Positions 38,974 through 52,579 of a stretch of 64,000 nucleotides of DNA are shown one piece after another; position 1 is the first letter of the stretch, and the number at the start of each line of letters is the position of its first letter. Under the pieces are notes generated by a model. That model made no database searches. It saw only the letters and a list, made by a program, of their open reading frames with translations, and was not told where the DNA came from. The stretch is taken from positions 7,620,676-7,684,675 of the forward strand of contig NC_057012.1 in assembly GCF_000002595.2 (NCBI RefSeq), in the 5' to 3' direction. The translations under genes were made by a program, and so were the position numbers. This stretch comes from Chlamydomonas reinhardtii. Taxonomy: Eukaryota; Chlorophyta; Chlorophyceae; Chlamydomonadales; Chlamydomonadaceae.

Positions 38974-41900
38974 ATGTTTGCAAAGGATGCCTTAAATATG
39001 TTAGACACAATTCCGGTGAGCCTCGCGCTCATACCCGACAGAGCTGCAGAAGCGAGCAATGCTCAGGCTGTCTCTGTCGCGCCAGACGGCTGCTCCGTAG
39101 CTGTAGTGGGGATTTCGGCGACATGTATAACTATTCTGCGCTCGGCTGACCCATCAGGCGTGCAAGCGAGCAGCTCAGGCGATGATCCAGTGCAATTCTC
39201 AGTGGCTCGCCGCTTCCAGCCCACACACTCGGCCGCGGGCAAGGCCTCGCAACCTGATATTATGGTGGCCCACTGCTGGTCGCATGATGGCTCACGCCTT
39301 GCGCTGGCCACCTTGTCGGGCCACGTTTACGTGCTGGACAGGTGGGGGCTGCTCGCGCTATGTCTCACCAAAGACGCCCGCGCTTACCTGCTTTGGTTGA
39401 GTGCCAACCGGCATATTCGGCCTAGGTGCGTACACACATTGTGCCCTTGACCCACTTGCGCGTAGGAACGGGCTGCCAGTGGTCATGCTGCCGCCCAACG
39501 CGGGGCCATGGCACGGGCGTGTGGTGTCGGCATTGGCGCTGCCGGTACCGTCCCTACTGCTGCTGTTCACCTCCAAACCACCCCAGCTGTTCGCCGTGCC
39601 ACTCGGCGCGCCGCCCCGTATACTAGCGGGTCTGAAGCCAACGCCGCTAGGCGGTCGTGCGGGTCACACATCCGTGCGCGCCGCGGCCTTCCATGCGACC
39701 TCAGCCACGCTGGTGGTTGCCGGCGACGCAGCGCGCAGTGGCGGGGAGGCCGCAGCGGGGCCTACCATCAGCGTCAGTGCATGGCGACTGGAGGTCAGCG
39801 GCAGTGGCAGTGATTGCAAGGCCCAGCTCCAGGGCGCGTATGGGGGGCCGCTGCAGATGCCTGGGCTGGGCGGCGCAAAAGGCGGATCAGGGCCATTGCT
39901 GGGCCGGTGGTCACTGGCTGTGTCGCCACTTGGCGAGCAGGCGGCGCTATGTGTGCCGCCGTCTGGGGGGCTGCTGCTTCTGTCGCTGCCACAATGCAGC
40001 CGCGTGCAGCTTGGCCAGCAGGTGAGAGGGGTATCCGTCACCCCAACGGCATGTCGTGTGTCTTGTAGCAGCACTTGACAAGCACTTGCGCGCCGGCATT
40101 TCCCGCAGGCTTTGCCTGGCCTAAGTGCATGCGCTGCCTCGGCGGTGAGCGGCTGCTGGTGGACCAGCGAGGCGGCGTTGGCGCTGAGTGACGCGCGCGG
40201 CCGGGTGGCGCTGGCGCAGCTGCCAGGGCTGGAGGCGGACCTGCTGCTGGGGCCGGAGGGCGAGGGCGGGGCCGAGGAGGGTGGCGGAGCGCAGCGGCGC
40301 GGCGCGCAGGAGCATGGCGTCACCTTTGCGCCGGGTAAGCGCAGGAGTCTATTGCAGCGGGACAGCTCTATGAAAATTGCCGGGAGCGGTAGGCAAGAAG
40401 GCTGCCTTGGAGGTTAGGACAACCCAACTTCACGCTGCGTGCCTGCCTCGTTGCTCTGTCGTGACCCGCCCCAGGCTCGGTGATTGCGGCCAAGGTGTGT
40501 GGCCCCGGCCCTCGCGGCCTGCTGGTGCTGGAGCCGGTGGCAGCAGCTGCAGATACCGCAGGCGGCTGTGCTGGCCGGATGTACGGCGGGGTACCCGCTG
40601 GAGGCGGCGGCGCAGCTACCTCACTGCGGCTGCTGCTTCTGGCGGAGCGGACGGCACAGGAGATGATGCAGGTACGGCCGTGTGGGGAACTGGGGATCAG
40701 GGGCCGCCGTTGCAGCGTTCTATGGAAGCCGCACTTGCCCGCCAAACGAGGCGTCGGACTTTGGCCCAACATTCCGCACCGTGTGTTGGCAATGCGCCCT
40801 CCGCAGCTGCACGTGCGGAACCAGCGCTGGGCTCCGGCGCTGCGGCTGGCGGCCGCGTCAGGGCTGGACGCCGACGCTGTGTATGAGGCCCGCTGGGCAG
40901 CCAGCGCCGTGGACGGCAGCGGCGAGGCGGTGGCGGCCAACCTGGAGTGCATGCGGGACAGGTGCAGCGGGGGTGGGGGCGGAAGGGTTAGTACGGGCCC
41001 GAGCCCGCCATGGGGACAAGGGGTTTCATCAAGCTTAGTCGACTCTACTTCAGTGCTAGACAGGGGGCGTGGACTGTGGTGGTGGGGGATCGTCAATTCA
41101 CCTGGTTAGCGCGAGGGCACCAGCGGAGACTTCTTCACCGCTTTCAAAGTGCTGGACGCGGTGGTGACGCGGTGTCCATGCCATGGGCTGCGCTGTGGCC
41201 GCAAACAAAAATGTTTTGCACTGCCGGGCTCGCTGACTTTGTGTAGCGCCCTGCTTCTGCTGGCCTAGGCGCTGGGTGGTGGGCGAGTGCCTGTCGCGCC
41301 TGGCGGTGGACGCGGCGGGCCAGCGGCTGCTGCTGCGGTACGGCCTGGCGGAGAGCGAGGCGCAGGAGCGCGCGCAGGTGCGAGGGCCGTGCGGGCTGGT
41401 GGAAATGCAGCGGGAGCATTGGCCATGAGAAGCACGGCGCGGTTTCATGCACCTTGACTTCGCTCACAACGGGCGAGACTTTCCTGTACCTTGCAGGCTG
41501 GCGATTGTGGAGGCAAAGGGCCCAGCGGCGCTGCCCCGTGGTGGTGGTGGCGGCTGGCTCGGCTGCGGTTGCTGCGGCACCTGGACCGATTGGAGCTGCT
41601 GCTGGCGGCGCAGGGCGGGTGAGCGGCGCAGGCAGGGCAGGAGGGGGCGAGGGCTGGGCGCAAGCAACGGCTGGGGGGCATACGGTACGGAGGGCGATGC
41701 TCGCACCACCCGCTCCTTGCAGGTATGTTCGTGGCTAAGTGGCGATCCCGACAAACCTGCCTGGCCTGCTCACACAGGGCCTACGACGCTGCTGCGTACG
41801 CTGCCTTCCGCGACCTGCCGCTGCCCGCCGCCGCCGGCTCCTGGGCGGCGCTGGGCGGCGTGGGGCCGCTGACGGCCCTGGCCGCCGCCTACCCCGCCGC

Positions 41901-44900
41901 GCTGTCGCCCGCGGCACCCGGGCCGCTGCTGCTGGGCGTGCTGTCGCGACTGCCCGAGACCCTCAGCCCGCGGCTTTACGGCGCTCTGCTGCCCCGGGTA
42001 CGTGGCGCATGATGCACAGATCGGCCCTCGGACGTGTTTGGCTTCATTGACACTCCCGCTGCACCACAGGCCGACAACACCGACACTGCTGCGCCGCGCC
42101 CCGCACCTCGCGCTGCGGATTGGGCGGAGGCGCCTGAGCAGCTGGCGGCACTGGCGGAGGCGCTGGTGGAGGCAGCTGCGCGTCAGGCGGACGGGCACTT
42201 TGTTGACGAGGCCCCGGGTGGCGGGCCGCTGCCGGGCGGGCTGGAGGCGGACCTGACGGACGCCACGTGGCGGGTGCTGGCGCCGCCCGCCCGGCTGCCC
42301 GCGGCGGCGGTGTGCGAGTGGTACTGCGAGCGGGCGCTGCAGCTGGACGAGGCCACCGGGCAGATGCAGGTAGGGCCGAGATGCCGTGGGCACGTGCCAG
42401 CTTTACTACGGTAGCGGCTGCTGAGTGACTTGCTGCTGACCGCTGTGCCTGCCGCTGGGCCCGCGCTTCCACTCCTCAGGCCTCGCTGGCGCTGCTGGAG
42501 CTGGGCTGGGAGCGCGGCGGCCGCAGCGCCCGGCTGGCACAGCTGCTGGGGGCGGCGCGCGCGCTGGCCGGTGAGCAAATGCGCAGGATGGCGTGCAGCC
42601 TGTGTCACCACGCGGCATCTTGGCTGGGATGGGGGCGCTGGGGCGGTCCGGCTCAGTCAAGGCAGCCTCCCCATACCGTTCCACTTGCACTTGCCTCGAC
42701 GGGTGCGGCGGCGCGCCGTGCTGTGTTGCTATGCTGTCCTCACCGACACACCGTGCGACCTGCGCTCACAGGCGTTATGACCGCGGCCTCCACTGCGCGC
42801 CAGTGCACCTCCAGCGCCGCCGCAGCCGCTTCTCACGGCCACCGCCAGCGGCCGCCGCCGTCCGTGTGGCTGCTGGGCCTGCGCGGCTTCCTGGCGCTGC
42901 CCGGCGGCGAGCAGCTGCGGCTGCTGCTGGGCGGCAGCAGCGAGGACAGCCTGCGCCGGGACGTCAAGGACAGGTGCCAAGGGGCGGCCGCATGCCATGC
43001 ATGCCTATTACACTGAGCGTAGGCGTGCCTGGATGTATCGATTTTGCACAGTTGCGCTGGGTCCTCCACGCCTGTGCTATTCGTGTGTCCGGGTGCCGCC
43101 GCAGGGTGCTACCCTTTCTGCGCGGCCCGGGCGTGTCAGCTGCAGAGGCCGCGGGGCTGGCGACTGCGCTGCTGGGGGAGGAGGTACAGCGGCGGCCGGG
43201 CTGGGCGGCGGCGTTGAGTGAGGCGGAGGCGGACGCCATGGAGGCGTCTGCATCAGCTGGGGGCTCGGCAGCTGGCCTATTGTTTGGCGGCGCGGAGCAG
43301 ATGGTCAAGGTACGTCTGCGGCTTTGCTCACGGCTGCGGACGCTGTTCCTGCCGGCCTGTAGCACGAAATATTCGCTTGCCGGCGCACTCCGCACTGCTC
43401 CTGCTCTGTAGGCTCTGCACCGGGCTCTGATGGACTGCCACCACACCGACGAGTGGCCGGCGCTGCAGCGCACGGTGGCGGCGGCGGCCCGGGCCCTGGC
43501 GGCTGAGCGCCGACACGCCGCCGCACTGGCGGCGGCAGGGCACCATGAAGGCAGAGCTAACGAAGGCAGCACCCACGCAACCGTGACGGCAGCGGAGCAG
43601 GTCGCGGAGGCGGAGGCATTGCTGTCGCGGCTGGCGGGCGCGGTGACGGCGGCCGAGCTGCTGGCGGTGTACGGGCTGCCTCTGACGGTGAGGCCGGGCC
43701 AATCACGGGGCCGCACAGGGCCTGCCCCGGGGGTGGGAGGGTTGTAGCTGAGCTGCACTGAAACCTGCCTGCCTGCCTGCCTGCCTGCCGCAGGTGCGAC
43801 ACGTGAGCACGTGCCGGGAGGGCGCTCAGGAAGCGGCGCGCTGCGTGCGGCAGGTGCTGGGCCGCGTGCAGAGGTGAGGGAGAGTCGGGTCGGCTTGGAG
43901 CCATCGCACATGCCTTACCGCAAGCTCAGAGACACTTAGGTTAAACGCCTGGTCGTTTGAGTGCTGGAGCCTGTGTGACACGACTCCTGCACACGCAGGT
44001 CCAGCGCCTCGCAGTCGGATGCCGAGTGGGCGGCCTTGTGGCGCGACCTGGCGGCAGTGCGCGCCGCCGCCTTCTCCTGCCTGATGCCCGAGCAGGTACG
44101 GGAGCGGGGGGCGGGGCCAAAGGGCCAAAATCAAGATGTGCCTGTTGTATGGCTTGTCCCGTATCGCTTGGGCGGTTCCACCATTTCAGTTTGCGTCGCC
44201 TGCTTGTGCGTCTGCCCGCCTGCAGGTGCTGTCTGAGCTGTGCCGCTGTATGCTGCACTGCGGCCGCACCGACCTGGCCAACGCCTACCTGCGCGGAGGG
44301 GCGCCGCCAGTGCCACTTGACGGTGAGCTCAGGCTGACAGCACGGCCAGTCCCACACCCACACGCAGAATCATGTGCACGCGCAGTGGCAGCTACAGCAA
44401 CCCGGTCTATGCTGTCCCCTATGTCACTTGCGCACTTCGACCTGACTTTGGGTTTGGTTCCAGTAAACCCCTATGCCACGTGGCCGTGTACCGCTTGGGC
44501 TTCCTGCTGCAGGTGCTGCGGTCGTCCCCAGCGTCAGACTGGCGGACGGAGCGGAGCCGGAGCAGCCCACAGCGGCAGTGGTGTCCCTGACTGACGAGGC
44601 GGCGGATGCGCTGCTGGCATCCGTGGCGGCGGAGCTGTTGGCGGCGGCCGATGACCCCTGGGACAGCTCGGCACAGCAGGCGGCGTGCTGCCTGGCGCTG
44701 GCGGGTGACATCTGTGAGGCCGCACAGGGGCTGCGGCGGCTGATGGCAGCGCTGGAGCTGCTGCCGGACTTGGGCATCGAGCTCATGCCCGCACAGGTGA
44801 TGCAGATGCCGGACCGGTTTGAGGTGGTGCGGCTGGCGCTGGCGGCTCAGGAGCAGGCGGCGGCGGAGGAGCGGCGCGGCAGCGTGGCGGCAGGGCTAGC

Positions 44901-47900
44901 GCCAGGGCTGGTGGCGGTTCTAACTGGGGTGGGGAAGGTGGCGGCGGGGCGCGCCGCGGCCAAGGGCCTTGGCGCTGCAGCGCTGGGTGGCCGGGGCAGC
45001 CGCCGCCGCGCTGCGGTACAAGTCGCGGGCCGTGCAGCCGTAGCGGGCGGACGCGCGGCGGCGGCTCTGGCGGGCGGGCTGCTGGCGGTCGCGGGCCGCG
45101 TGGCGCCCAACGTGGCGGGCGCGGTGGCGGTGGCAGGTGGCGCGGTGGCGGACCGAGTGGCTGGCATCGTGGCGGCGGCGGCGGCAGAGGGCGAGCTGGA
45201 CGGCGGCCTGGGCGACCGCCCTGGCCACGGCGGCGGCGGCCACGTGTCAGTGGGGCGGCTGCTGGAGCTGGCTGAGCTGCTGGGGCTCACCCGCACCGCG
45301 GACGAGCTGAGGGTGAGGGGGTGGCGGCGGTGCGCCGGCACACGGTGCATTGCCGACCGCATGCTTCTTGGGGGCCCCGCGTAGCGACCGATGTTGGCGG
45401 CTGGCGGCTGACATTCCTGTGCGTTATCCACGCAGGTTCGGGAGCTGGCTGCCAGGTCGGCACTGCGCGGCGGCGACGTGGCCACTGCGCAGCACCTGGC
45501 GTTGGGGCTGATGGCGGCGCAGCACACGTCCGTGTGGTGGGTGTGTCGGAAATGTCGGTCGGTCTCTGTGGTTAGAACGAGAAGGGCATGAGTTGATTCG
45601 ATTGCGTGTGCTCGGGCGCACCTACTACACGACATTCGTCTGATGCGCCGGTGCAGGTCCCTGTGCGCCGACCTGGGCTCGCACAAGCAGCTGCCGGGCG
45701 GCGACGGCGTGCGGCGGCGACTGCTGTCGTACGCAGCGCTGCACTGCCCGCCCACCCGCATGCCGCTGCTGCTGGAGGAGCTGAGGGAGGTGGAGCGGCG
45801 GATGGAGCAGACTGCAGGCGCGGCAGGTGCGGCGGCGTGGGGGATGGGACAGGCAGTACAAAAGGCACGGGAGACGAGTCCTGAAATGTAGTCACCTCGT
45901 GCATGGGCAGCTACACCGTCTGTGCATCACACCCATACATCGTGCCCGTGCTCCATATGACAGGCGCTGTCCACGACACAGCTGCTACCACGGAAGAGGA
46001 ATCACAGCTGCGTCAGGCAATTACGGTAACGCCGCTGGGCGACCGGCGGGGAATCGTGCCAGGCGGGCTCTCGGCGGCAGCGGGCCTGCCCAGCTTTGGG
46101 GACACTCTCCTTGCGCTGGCGGTGCTGCAGCCCATGGCCACAGCCCGCGGCGCCGCTGCAGATGCAGAGGCTCAGAAGCGGCTGCAGCTGCTGGACCGGC
46201 TGCCGGCGGCTCAACAAGATGAGTCTGGCCGCGATACGCCGCACGCCCAGTTGCAGCGTGTGCTTGCGCTGCAGTGCTTGTGCCACTGCCTGGCCGCCGC
46301 TGTGGCGGCTGGCGGCCGTAGCACTCCGCAGCAGCGGCTGCAATGGCTGCATCGCCCGCTTGGGGAGCTGCTCAAAGAGGTAGGTGGCGGCCATCATACA
46401 TCACGGCAGGCAGTCCAGCCACGTGGTCGACATTCGTTGGCACGCGCCAACTACTTCCACTCACGTGCACATTCATTCCATGCGCGCAGGTGCGGCCGCT
46501 GAGCGCGGATGGGCGTGCAGTGGTGGCGGCTGCCGCTGCTGCGGCGCTGGCAGCCGAGTCGGCGCTGGCTGCTGCGCGGGACAGCCGAGCGGTGCGGCGG
46601 GCGGTGCCGGGTGTGGACGCGGGCCAGTTCGCTGCGGGCGATGTGGAGTACCGCCGCGAGGTGAGGCCGGCGACGTCATGATCCACATACGTCTTTCGGT
46701 CTCGTTGCCGCTCCTTCAACCTGCGCACTGCTCTCTCGCACCACCCTTGCCGCCACCACACAGGCCATCTTGCGCCAGGCGTCTGCGGCCGGCGCGGCTG
46801 AGGCGGAGGCGCTGGTGGGCTCGGGCCCCGGTGGCTCCTCCCCGGGCAGCACCTCCGGGCCGGCCTCGCCCACGTCTGCCGCCAGCGCCTCCCGCCCCTC
46901 AGCGCCAGACCTGGGCCTGGTGCAGCTTCAGTCGGGGCCGCCGCCCGCCCTGGCTGAGACCCTGGCGGATGCCGCCACCAGCGCCCGCGGCGCCGAGCTG
47001 CTGGCGGCGGCGGCGCGGCTGGCGGCGGCGTATGGCGTGGAGGGCTGGGAGCTGCGGCTGGCCTTCACCACCTCACTTCTCACGTCCGCGCCCGCGATCA
47101 CGCCCGAGGTACGGTACCGCGCAGTGCCTACTTGACATACATTGTCGCACCGTACATGTGGGTAGCCCGCGTTTCTGACCTCGTCCCCGGTGCCTTTCCA
47201 CGCAGCTCCGCGCGGCCGTGTCCCGGGCCGCGGCGCCGCTGCTGGCGTCCGAGCCCTCCGCCTCCGCGCTGCTGCGGCAGCTGGCCACAACCGCCTACCC
47301 GGAGCTGCCGCCCACCAGCGGACCGCACCTGGCGGCTTGGGTGGCGCTGCTGATTGAGTGCCTGGGAGCGGTGGCGCAGCTACAACCTCCTTCAGGACTG
47401 GTGTGTGCGTGCGTGCGTGCAATAATAGGGGGCGCGAAGGGCAGCAGTAGCCCATGGGAGCAGCCCAACTAGGAGACCTGGTGGGCGCTGGTCTGCTAAC
47501 ATGCACGCTGAGCCTTGCTTGACGCCGGGGATTCGGGTGTGTTATGGCCGCAGGACGCGGCCACCGTGACTGCTCTTTCAGCTGCCGCCTGCCCTGCACT
47601 GGACAAGCTGCGTGAGCTGCTGGAGCGCGCGGCGGGCGCCCTCAAGGGCCTGGCGCTCACCACCCTGCTGGCGCCGCTGCTGGCGGCAGTGCTGCAGCCG
47701 CTGGGCCTTTCGCTGCAGCCGCCTGCCGCCGCGGCAGCCGCTGGGCCCCCTGAGACTTCGGCTGCAGCTGCGGCCCTGTTCACATACGTCAAGCCCGCCA
47801 ACATCGCGCAGGCGGCCAAGCTGGTTGCGGCGCTGCACAAGCTGCTGGGGCCGCTGGGCCGCAAGGCACCCGTGCCGCAGCTGCCGCCCGCGCTGGACGC

Positions 47901-50900
47901 GCTTCCGCCCAGCCTGCCCTACCTGTGCCTCTGCGTCAAGGCGGTGTCCGTGAAGGCGCCGCAGCGCGGCGGTGCTGACGGCGGTGCGGCCGCCCTGACA
48001 CCGCCGCAACGTGACATGGCGGCGGCATGGGGCCACATCGCGGAGCATGTGGTGCGCCTGCCGCCACCGCAGCTGGCGGCATGGCTGGCGTTCGCGCTGT
48101 TGCCGGGCGATGGCCCGGGGCCGGGCTACTGGTGCCCGCTGCCGCCGGCGGTGACGGGATGCGCATTGCTGCCTGTGCTTATGCCGCGGCCGACGCAGAC
48201 CGAGGTGGGACATGAGTGCGGAACGGTTCGTGTTGGGCTGGCTACAAAGGCATCGGGCACTGCGTTATCTGTATGCTACCTATCCTGCCGCGCTCTCGTG
48301 CCCCAGGTCCTTGACACGTGCATGCCGCTGCTGGCGGTGGCTGAGGACTCGGCGCTTGGCGGCCTGCCGGGCGCGGAGCTGGCGGTGCGCCTGCCGCAGC
48401 TGCGCGAGCTGCACAAGCGGCTGCGGCTGCTGCGAGCGGCGCGGCGCACGGAGTCAGTCGCTGGCGGCAACGCCTTGCCTCAGGAGCAGGTGTGTTGAGC
48501 TGCTGGGAATGCTAAGGAAGTTTTATGGAGGGGAAATTACGCCGTAAGACAACTTGAGGACTGTAAGTGACGCAACAATCAAACGTCAGACCGTAAATCA
48601 CAGTAATCACTGTTTGGAGTGGGTCAGAGAGACCGTAAGTTCTTACGGTAGGCCGTTCCCGGCACCATCTTGCAAGCATTACATAGTTTCATGCATACTT
48701 ATTTTAGGACTGTGGTGCCGTTATTACACTATCATATATGCAAGAACCCCCGGTGTATAGCTGTAGGCCGCAGAAGGTGCGCTGCGCCGGCAGCCCCATG
48801 GCACCGCATCTGGCCATGGACAAACAATGGACAGACGCGTTTGTGGAGTGCAGGTCCACGGCCAGCAAGCATGCCAAGGAACCCTGTAAACGATATGGCC
48901 TGTGACGCGCCCATGTGGGTTCACACAAGGTTCTCCCTACGTTCTCTGTCCGGCTGTCCGCTGTTCAGTTCCGCTGGCCCTTTCTTGCGCTGTGTGCAGG
49001 TGCAGAGGCTGGAAAGCGACCTGTTTCCGCCGGCCAGTGGCGGCAACGGCGACGCGGCGGCAGCCGACCTGGCGGACGGCGGCCGGGTTCAGTCGGCGCT
49101 GTCGCACCTGGCCGCGGCGGGATGCCCCTTGGCGGTGATGCTAACGCTGGCAGTGGCAGCGGCAGAGGGGGTCTCGGGCGCCTCGAGCGGGGGAGCGGTG
49201 GCAGCGGCGGCTGTGCAGGACGCGCTGCAGGCGGCGCTGGAGCGGGTGAACGGCGCCGCGGGACCACAGGGCGCCGGCAGCGCGGACTCGCTGGACCAGC
49301 TGCGCGGCGTCGTGCGCTGCCTGGACGTGCAGCCTGATGTGCAGCCAGCTGCCGAGGCGGCGGCCGGGGGTGCGCTGGCCTCGCAGTTGGCGGCGCTGCG
49401 GGAGGAGGTGTGGTCACGACTGCAGCAGGCCACTGAGCAGCAGGAGGCTGCGGGCGCTGGGGCTGGTGCGGGGGCGGCAGAGCACGGGAGCAGGGACGCT
49501 GGCGGAGGCAGCGGCGTTGTGGCCGCTTTGCTGGGCCTGCAGGCACAACTGGGAAGCGAGGTACGCACCCAGGAGCGGGTGGGAGTGGTAACACACCCGT
49601 AGGCCGTTGAGGGCGTGCTGGGAGAGGTGAGCATGAATGGTGATTCAGCTGAGGCACGTGAAAGTGCCTGTACTGCTGCTGTTGCCGGGATCACACGTAT
49701 TGCATGCTACGCATGCTCGCGCCCTCGCAGGTGTGGTCGGACTGGGGCGGCAATGCCGCTTCGGCAGACGCCAGTGGCGACCGCTCGGAGCAGCTGCGCC
49801 TTAGGCTGCTGCTGACGCGCACCCGCGCGCTGTTGGCGCACCTGCCGCCACTGCACCCTGCGTTGGCGGCCAGTGCAGCCGACGCAAGGGCTGACACGGG
49901 TCTGGCTGTGTCGGTCCGGCCGGAGGACTTAGGCAGCTGCAGCGCGGCCGAGTCCCTGTTTGCGCGGCTGCTGGGAGCGCCTGAAGGCGGCGACGGGCAC
50001 TCGTTGCTGCCGGCCCCGCAGTCGCGAGAGCGGCTGCAGCTGTTGTCTCGGCTTCTGACAGACGTGTGGCAAGGCGGGCAGGCCTGGGAAGGGCAGTCGT
50101 CAGGCCAGGACAGCCAGAACGGCGCGGCGACCGGTGACCACGTGTCGCCGCTGCACGGCTGCTGGCGGGCTCTGGCGCTGGCACACCTGCGGTCGGGGCA
50201 GCTGCTGGAGGTGACGAGGTGGGACTCCATCTTGCAATGGTTCTAATCGTTGTGGGTAACAGCATGTCACACATGATGTAGCTAAGCGTCTCTCGCCACC
50301 CCCGCCACCTCCCAGGCTTCTGGACCCGCCGCCGCGCACAACAGCCGCCTCACCGGCGGTGCTGCTGGCCGAGGCCGACGTGGGCGAGCTGCTGCGCCAG
50401 GCCGCCCTCGGTCAGGCCACTGCTGCGCAGCAGGCGCCCCATGGCAGCTGCAGTGCAGGCGCCTGGTCGCGCTGGGTCCTGGGCCTATCCTCGCCCTACC
50501 CGGCGCACCGGCAGCGGGCACTGGCCGAGCTGCAGCAGCAGGCGGCGGGGCTGCCGGCAGGGTCCGGCTCGCTGCCTCCGGCCCCCACGGAGCTGGAGGC
50601 GCTGCTGCTGATGGCGGGGCTGGCGCGCAGCGGGGACGTTGAGGTGCTGTTGGGCGCGAATGATGCCCGCTGCTTGTCGGCGCTGCTGCTGCGGCACCTG
50701 CTCGCTGCAGCGCATGGCGGCAGCGACCTCGGCTGCCCCGCGATAGCACGCGCCGCCGTGGTGCCGTGCCTGGCAGCGCTGCTGGTCGAACGAGGGCAGG
50801 CGGGCCTGGCGGCAGGGCTAGCGGCGCGGTGGCTGCGGCTGCACCCGTCGCTGGCAGCAGCGGGCGGCTCGGGTGTTGTCCTGGAGATGTTCCTGCGGAA

Positions 50901-51111
50901 GGTGGCGGCTGCGGCGGGACTTGATGACGCAGGGGCGGAAGGCGTGCGTCTTTCCGCAGAGGAGCTAGGCAAGGGTGGCTGGCCAGGCAGTGTGGTGTGG
51001 GCAGCACGTGAGCGGGAGGGCATGTGCCGCAGTGCGCTGCAACAGCTGGCCGCGCGGGCGCAGCAGCTGCCGGCAAGCACGGGCGCAGCTGACACTACCG
51101 GCCTTGAGTAG
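38974..51111 (+). CDS. NBAS/MIP2-like Sec39-domain vesicle tethering protein
   Basis: Orthologue-like to animal NBAS and Arabidopsis MIP2, a subunit of the NRZ/Dsl1 complex that tethers Golgi-derived COPI vesicles at the ER. The first ATG used is at 38974. Early exons are 38974-39341, 39466-40021, 40109-40334, 40475-40671 and 40807-40961, phases agreeing; the last is 50316-51111. The N-terminal part is beta-propeller-like (SVAPDGCSVAVVGISATCIT, HCWSHDGSRLALATLSGHVY). The Sec39 region starts with LHVRNQRWAPALRLAAASGL, DADAVYEARW and RWVVGECLSRLAVDAAGQR. Later parts match plant MIP2 order: LCRCMLHCGRTDLANAYLRG, LLPDLGIELMPAQVMQMPDR, LLELAELLGLTRTADELR. The C-terminus is alanine/leucine-rich helices. 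Middle exon borders were not all fixed. An N-terminal exon upstream of the repeat cannot be ruled out. Confidence 0.88.
43764..43792 (+). repeat. (CTGC)n tract in NBAS-like intron
   Basis: About six CTGC units ending a few bases before the CGCAG acceptor of the exon starting VRHVSTCREGAQEA. Same placement as the (CTGC)n in the NOM1-like gene. Confidence 0.9.
48493..48998 (+). other. Long AT-richer intron of NBAS-like gene
   Basis: A roughly 500-bp intron, poorer in GC than the flanking exons. It contains ACCGTAAG-TT-CTTACGGT, a perfect 8-bp-arm palindrome (48632-48649), and several related CCGTAA/CTGTAA words. Possibly a small inserted element. Confidence 0.5.
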
Positions 51112-52579
51112 CGCGCGGCAGTCACGCGGGTTGCATCAGTAGCGAGCTTGGTACAGGTGTAGCGGTACACAGGGTAGTGATATGGTGAAGTTGGTGTGGG
51201 TGCTTTGCACGGGGATGTTCGTGCATGTCATCACTGTGGTAATCCAGCTGAGGCACTGCCGCTCATACCCACTCCGAGTTTACCGAGTCCGTTGGGTCTT
51301 CCCTGCCGAACGATTATGTACGCCGTGTGGGGCGGTTTCTCCGTGGGTTCCATCTTCGCATGTCACATTCATCAGCAAACGCCCGCCCCTAAAACGAGGG
51401 CCGAGGAAAGACGGGCGCTGAGCAGCCGCCACCGTATGGCTTGCATCTTCGGGGAGCGGCAAGAAACGAGCCACAATGCTGGCCCTTGGGCGAGAAAGAT
51501 TGGGCATTTCCGGGGGTGCATTCTCGCCGAGTGGGGCTGGATACGGTCCCTGAATCTCGCCAACTCCCTCTACACGGGCCAAACGCGCAAGACCACGCAT
51601 TTTTTGTGCTCGCTGGCTTTCTCGGCTCCGCAATGTTAGTCTTCAAAGCATTCTCAATAACTGGATGTCGTTGGCTCTCGTGCCGCCTGCAAGCCCACTC
51701 CGCCTTCCGCTCTGGTCTACGTACGCATTACTTCCGCACCGCACGTCGATAATTTGGCCTTTAGGGCCCCCCCCCCCCCCCCAAACGCTAAAATCTAGGC
51801 ATTTCTGGGCCCCTGGATGCCGTGGGCTAGGGCATGGTTAGGGCCCTTCTCGCCAGCGGCGGCGGCCTACCCCTGGAAGATGCAAGCCCTGCGGCAAATG
51901 GTGCCAATCGACTCCTCTTGACGGGCTCTGCCCACCGTGTCATTCGGGGGCCTTTTGTGTGACCTTGACACGCGCGGGATTTCCAGAGCCACTCAGCCAC
52001 CCCACCTGGCGCGAGGACAGCAATACACACTCGGTCATGCCCCTACGCACATAGCATGAACCAGCAACGCATACCCAGTCTAGGTTCACGCCAAGCGGCT
52101 TGGGTACCCTGGCTTGCTAATGCTAGTGCGCATGTGCCGACATCCTTAACACTTCCGACATTCGATACACTAAATCCGAGTGTATACCATGCCGGCAGTG
52201 AGCGTGCGTCAGCTCAAGCTGTTGACCTGTTGTGCAATGCCTGCGGTGGATGACACGTACAGTGGATTTGGGGCTGGGGTTGGGTGGGGATGGGCGGGGA
52301 ACGGCACGCACACTGGTATTCGGGCCGGCGCCCACGCCTCTTATTTCTCGCGCCGGGACAAACTCCTCAGACGTGATGGACCAGTGATGGACCAGAAGTA
52401 CCCTAATTCTGTTTGTATCCTCGACACAGGCGCCAGAGTCTAGTTCACTAGTGGTTTTCTTTGTGCCAAGATATAAGTTTTTAGTTATGAGCTGCCGAAC
52501 TTGTCACGTTAGCGGCACAGTCTCTGCATAGGCGCCTTCAGCGGCCAGAAAAGGCGCCATCTGTGGCGTCGACTCAAAA
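51112..52579. other. Intergenic with repeat debris
   Basis: Between the NBAS-like stop and the kinesin start. It holds a C run of about 19 bases (51768-51783 and flanks), the inverted 24-bp core of the dispersed repeat (51900-51923) and a GCTAGTGCGCATG word shared with repeat copy 1 (near 52122). Open frames at 51180-51650 exist on both strands, but none has exon-like borders or a known motif. Confidence 0.5.

Noticed and set aside
51180-51650. Frames on both strands after the NBAS-like gene
   Set aside because: Neither strand shows exon borders, an ATG with good context or a recognisable family; left as possible repeat debris.
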